DNA from: Paenibacillus sp. V4I7
GTDB lineage: Bacteria; Bacillota; Bacilli; Paenibacillales; NBRC-103111
Assembly: GCF_030817275.1 (NCBI RefSeq)
Contig: NZ_JAUSZD010000001.1
Coordinates: 62,001 to 126,000 of the forward strand
Direction of reading: 5' to 3'
DNA length: 64,000 nucleotides
The notes under the pieces were generated by a model. It saw only the letters and a program-made list of their open reading frames with translations. It searched no databases and had not been told where the DNA came from. A program made the position numbers and the translations under genes. Positions 60,831-64,000 of the stretch are shown here, in pieces; position 1 is the first letter of the stretch; each line of letters starts with the position of its first letter.

Positions 60831-61739
60831 TTATATTTCTAGTGCCGCGCGCAGCCGTTCAACAACTTCTGGTTTGTGAATCGGCAGATCCATAGAGCTG
60901 CCGGAATAAATGACGATGGGCAGACCATCAGGATGATGAACCGGCTTGAATTTGAAAATTCGATGCCCCACCTTGCCCTTTTGTCCCATCAAGAAAACAG
61001 GTTCTCCTTCCATTATGAATGTCTCCGGAAAACTCTCTAAAACATGCGCCCAAGAAAGACCAATCCCTAGAATGTGTTTGACGAGTCGGCGTGCTGATAT
61101 GTCTTCCATTAAGCCGATTGCAAGCTGGGTGGAGATCAGATCGCGAAACCAATCTTCCCGAGCAACATAGCCTGACTTCCATCGGTCGGAATGGAAAGGG
61201 AAAAATTCGATCGTATGCAAGAAACCTGCGTCACCAATTAAGCTTTTAACCTGATTCATTTTTTTAAGCCGCCAGTGTCTAGGTCCGAGCACTTTATCAT
61301 AATGGCTTTCTCGCTCGTGGAACTCGGCTTTGCTCCACCCCCTAGTATGGCGATCACGGATGACCTCGTTCCAGAGTCGCTTCGCGTCCGGATATGGATA
61401 CCCATTGAACAAGTCGGTAACATGCTTCTCTTTAACAGGTCCCGGATTGAGCAGCGGCATAAACACATCGTCTGTCATATCTTCGGTGAGATAGCCGTAA
61501 AAGGGCTGGGGAAAAAGCTCCAGACGGAAATGTTTTATAAATTTCTGAGGTACTGCAGCAAACTGTTTCCCCGGGTCGTACAAGTCGAGATTTGATTGTC
61601 GCTCAAACTCTCTGTTCCAATGTTCCATCACGTTGTATATAGCCGGTGATGACAAAATATATCGCTCCTTTTCTCTATCTACCATTAACTTTTCATATGA
61701 TGGACTGCCTACCGGCTTTCCGCTCGTACCTGAAGGCAC
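60831..61739 (-). CDS. Hypothetical protein, 302 aa
   Basis: The open frame starts at GTG 61739; ATG 61685 is an alternative and neither has a strong SD. It reads YILSSPAIYNVMEHWNREFE ... then an alpha/beta body rich in Trp, His, Phe (WSKAEFHERESHYDKVLGPRH, FFPFHSDRWKSGYVAREDW). Enzymatic function possible, no motif recognised. Soluble. Confidence 0.55.
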   Translation of the reverse strand: MPSGTSGKPVGSPSYEKLMVDREKERYILSSPAIYNVMEHWNREFERQSNLDLYDPGKQFAAVPQKFIKHFRLELFPQPFYGYLTEDMTDDVFMPLLNPGPVKEKHVTDLFNGYPYPDAKRLWNEVIRDRHTRGWSKAEFHERESHYDKVLGPRHWRLKKMNQVKSLIGDAGFLHTIEFFPFHSDRWKSGYVAREDWFRDLISTQLAIGLMEDISARRLVKHILGIGLSWAHVLESFPETFIMEGEPVFLMGQKGKVGHRIFKFKPVHHPDGLPIVIYSGSSMDLPIHKPEVVERLRAALEI

Positions 61740-61778
61740 CAGCTATGCTTCATATAGTCCAACATTAGAATTAAGCTG

Positions 61779-61868
61779 CTACAAAACTGAAACCACAATT
61801 AAAAGCCATGAAACATCAATGAAGAACCTGCGCAGTGTATCAGGTTCGGATTGGGCCAGCTCTACCAT
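61779..61868 (-). CDS. Very small protein, 29 aa
   Basis: ATG 61868 lies five bases past GAGGTG. It reads MVELAQSEPDTLRRFFIDVS and then ends hydrophobic (WLLIVVSVL). This could be a small membrane peptide or the 5' end of a truncated gene. Low confidence. Confidence 0.3.
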   Translation of the reverse strand: MVELAQSEPDTLRRFFIDVSWLLIVVSVL

Positions 61869-61930
61869 GGACACACCTCTGCTATGTTTTTTCGACGAGT
61901 TACTATTCAAACGGTTGCAGTACGTTTCTC

Positions 61931-63706
61931 TTATCTATCTTTTTCTTTTAAGTATACTCTTAAGTCCTTATACATGGTTTGACTTTTTATTATTTCAGCT
62001 GCGTTTCCGTAGGTTGATTGAATATAGGGGTCTGCTTCATTATCCAAAAGGAACTTAGCAATTTCCACGTTGCCCTCCGAGTAGAGATTAAGATTTGAAT
62101 AAAGGGCTGTTTTACCGTGAATATCATAACTATTTACATTTGCTTTGTACTGAACCAATAGTTTTACAATCTCAAAATTATTACTACTTGCAGCATCTAT
62201 TATTAATGATCTTTTATCGCCAGCTTCGAACACAATATTAGGATCTATCCCCTTATTTAGCAGAATACTAACAATCCCAGCTAATTCTTTTGATTGTCCT
62301 TTCATTTGGGATCTGGTAATAATATTTAGGGAATTCAAGTTATCAGATCTTTTATAATTTACATCTGCACAAGCATCCAGGAGTGCTTGAACCATTTTTA
62401 GATTTCCTAGAATAACAGCAGACATGAGCGGTTTGTAATCGCTATAACCAATGCCAGAAATATATTTGCCGTTATTCGGGTCAGCGCCTTTTTTTAATAA
62501 GGTAATGACTTGATCTGTAGCATTTTTTTTAATGGCTTGAGCAAGTTGTTCTTCTAAATTTTCTCGTACAGGTTCTCTCGTTGCCTGCGATACTACTGGT
62601 TGGCTGTTTACAGAACTAGAAGGTTTAACTGGATTTTCCGACACCTGTGTTCCTACAGGTGCTATTTGTTTATTTGGTGGTTGAACGTTTTCAGGCTTAT
62701 TTACACCTGTTACTTGTTCCTTTACGGGCGTTGATGATAAAGATGATGGAATCTTGCTTGACTCTTCGACCTTTACCGTAGGTTGACTGTTTTCAGATTT
62801 GGTATCAGTCATTGGTAGGTTTGATGTATTCGCGGAAGGCATAACTGAAGCCTCGATTTTTTGTTGTGCTGTGTTGCTTTGTTCATTCAAGTTAACATGT
62901 GAATCATTAGCAACAGGTGCTGAAGTCTGGTTCATAGTTAGTTTGCTTTGTTTTTCGGTAAAGAAGATGGAGAGTAATATAAGGAAACAAACAAAAGAGC
63001 CTAATGATATAAGTTTGTAGATCCGAATGCTTCTGTTTAACTTATCTTTATTGCCAACTAAAGTTTTTTGTTCCTGTTGTGCAGCAAGTAGCTTTTTATC
63101 AAATAGTTCATGAATTTGATCGTGAGAAAGAACGTTATTGGCAGCAAGTAGGGACTGATCCCTGCGACTACGAATTTCTTCAGCTGATAGATACTCCTTC
63201 TGCAGACGAATCAATTCGGATTCTACATTCTTGAATTGTTGTTCATACTGCTTCGATAACCAACTCAATTGATCTTTTAGATCAATTTCTGAATTCTGTT
63301 TTAGCGGGAGTTGATAGGACAAGATCTTTAATGAAGAATCCCCGTATACTCTAAAAAACCAAACAGCTAATTCATACGCCTGTATCAGTAATGATTGTGA
63401 TAACTCAAAAGAGTCTGTAAATTCATGATGAGCCGGATTAGAATCCATACGTAAACGATGCAGTATATTTACCACTTCGGTTGGTATAACACCCTCTTTT
63501 GAAAGTGTATTAATACGGGATATTTGGTCTTGATGTGTATCCCGGATTCGCTCTTTCGCGAAAATATATTTTGTTAGTAATTCTGCGAAGACCCGAACTT
63601 TCATTTGAGTTGTATGAGTATCCTGATAAATGTTTTTCTCTGCCTGTGCTCCAAGAGTAGCTAGTACTGGCCACTTCTCTTGTAGAAAAACAAAGTTGCT
63701 GTCCAT
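61931..63706 (-). CDS. DUF4145-TM-ankyrin repeat protein
   Basis: 591 aa, ATG 63706 behind GGGGGAAG. Residues 1-123 (NFVFLQEKWPVLATLGAQAE ... LRMDSNPAHHEFTDSFE ... LAVWFFRVYGD) match DUF4145, the domain found in type I restriction HsdR and other nucleic-acid-processing proteins. A coiled coil (about 140-215) precedes one membrane helix (231-249, LISLGSFVCFLILLSIFF). A Ser/Pro-rich linker then leads to about five ankyrin repeats (395-590). Positive residues before the helix predict DUF4145 inside and the repeats outside. Confidence 0.7.
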   Translation of the reverse strand: MDSNFVFLQEKWPVLATLGAQAEKNIYQDTHTTQMKVRVFAELLTKYIFAKERIRDTHQDQISRINTLSKEGVIPTEVVNILHRLRMDSNPAHHEFTDSFELSQSLLIQAYELAVWFFRVYGDSSLKILSYQLPLKQNSEIDLKDQLSWLSKQYEQQFKNVESELIRLQKEYLSAEEIRSRRDQSLLAANNVLSHDQIHELFDKKLLAAQQEQKTLVGNKDKLNRSIRIYKLISLGSFVCFLILLSIFFTEKQSKLTMNQTSAPVANDSHVNLNEQSNTAQQKIEASVMPSANTSNLPMTDTKSENSQPTVKVEESSKIPSSLSSTPVKEQVTGVNKPENVQPPNKQIAPVGTQVSENPVKPSSSVNSQPVVSQATREPVRENLEEQLAQAIKKNATDQVITLLKKGADPNNGKYISGIGYSDYKPLMSAVILGNLKMVQALLDACADVNYKRSDNLNSLNIITRSQMKGQSKELAGIVSILLNKGIDPNIVFEAGDKRSLIIDAASSNNFEIVKLLVQYKANVNSYDIHGKTALYSNLNLYSEGNVEIAKFLLDNEADPYIQSTYGNAAEIIKSQTMYKDLRVYLKEKDR

Positions 63707-64000
63707 TGCAAACTTCCCCCGATTGTTTCAAGTTAACTTTTATTTTCACTATTCCATGCACCTAGTTTTCAAAAATTAGTTATTAGGTCATAAGAACTAT
63801 ACTACATGTGGAGAATGATAGAATGCAATACAATAATTACCTAATTCGGAGGTGATACAATACGAGAATAAATCGGTTACCTATTCCATTCTGGCGTTAT
63901 CAGCGAAAGCAGTGTATCCCTTTGCATCAGTTCAGCAGAAGCCTTCTAATCTATGCAGATCATCGATAAGTCCTTTCCACCCTCAGTGGGATTCGTGTGT
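63707..64000. other. Right end of window, upstream of a rightward frame
   Basis: A GGAGGTG ribosome site near 63850 precedes an open frame (VIQYENKSVTYSILALSAKA...) that runs off the window but has no ATG, GTG or TTG at proper distance. It could be the 5' part of a gene, or chance. Confidence 0.25.

Noticed and set aside
63850..64000. Rightward frame after GGAGGTG at the right edge
   Set aside because: No ATG, GTG or TTG at proper distance from the SD; the frame is short and runs off the window.
1..64000. tRNA or rRNA genes
   Set aside because: No cloverleaf-like or rRNA sequence was recognised by eye; a tRNAscan run would settle it.

Overview
The window looks like part of a large low-to-mid G+C plasmid or plasmid-derived integrative element from a spore-forming Bacillales bacterium, most likely Paenibacillaceae. 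Plasmid indicators are a RepA/TrfA-type initiator beside an iteron array, an actin-like ParM with a ParR-like partner and AT-rich dyad sites, a RacA/pSK1-Par-like protein beside a long degenerate repeat array, a VirD4/TraG coupling protein, and a replication-relaxation-type protein. Bacillales indicators are strong AGGAGG-type Shine-Dalgarno (SD) sites, frequent TTG/GTG starts, a YolD/UvrX pair under a Bacillus-type LexA box, and an RsfA-like Myb regulator. No rRNA, tRNA or CRISPR array was seen. Species assignment is inference only.

Layout. 1-10.5 kb is the replication-related block: small leftward genes, a plasmid-borne DNA polymerase III beta clamp (dnaN), a large two-winged-helix protein, about 14 iterons of 19 or 22 bp, the Rep initiator, and two orphan genes. 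10.6-20.9 kb is an accessory region: a Lon-like PDZ/S16 protease with an AbrB-like gene, Zn-ribbon proteins, several PD-(D/E)XK-like proteins, a PadR/HAAS-permease pair, a lipoprotein, an AP2/HNH homing-type endonuclease, dispersed Paenibacillus-like repeats and decayed genes. 21.1-33.7 kb is a long leftward gene cluster (Replic_Relax-like, TraG T4CP, S1 protein, winged helix, internal terminator, CpaE/MinD-like, CbxX/SpoVK AAA+, DUF2325, CoiA-like). It is the best candidate here for an undescribed DNA-mobilisation machine. 33.9-36 kb has two perfect DnaA boxes, five tandem 13-mers, two TAAACTAT dyads and two rightward genes whose products look like tandem ribbon-helix-helix proteins.

36-42.4 kb carries an ATP-dependent DNA ligase, two membrane-protein genes, the ParR-like/ParM operon with its AT-rich centromere candidate, then about 13 degenerate 20-22 bp repeats next to a RacA/Par-like gene. 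42.6-54 kb has a HicB-like-tailed protein, an RsfA-like regulator, an ankyrin protein, the SOS-type yolD-uvrX operon and a pair of paralogous HTH-TPR proteins. 54-64 kb is mostly envelope or orphan genes: an HtrA-like protease with MORN repeats, two lipoproteins, small membrane proteins, and a DUF4145-TM-ankyrin fusion.

Working together: the clamp, the Y-family polymerase (which has a clamp-binding QLNMF motif) and the ligase suggest the element carries its own DNA-synthesis accessories. ParM/ParR-like proteins plus the RacA/Par-like protein would give two segregation systems. The identical dyad motif upstream of parM and near the DnaA-box region suggests that one DNA-binding protein acts at both places. 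All function calls come from reading motifs by eye; no database search was run.
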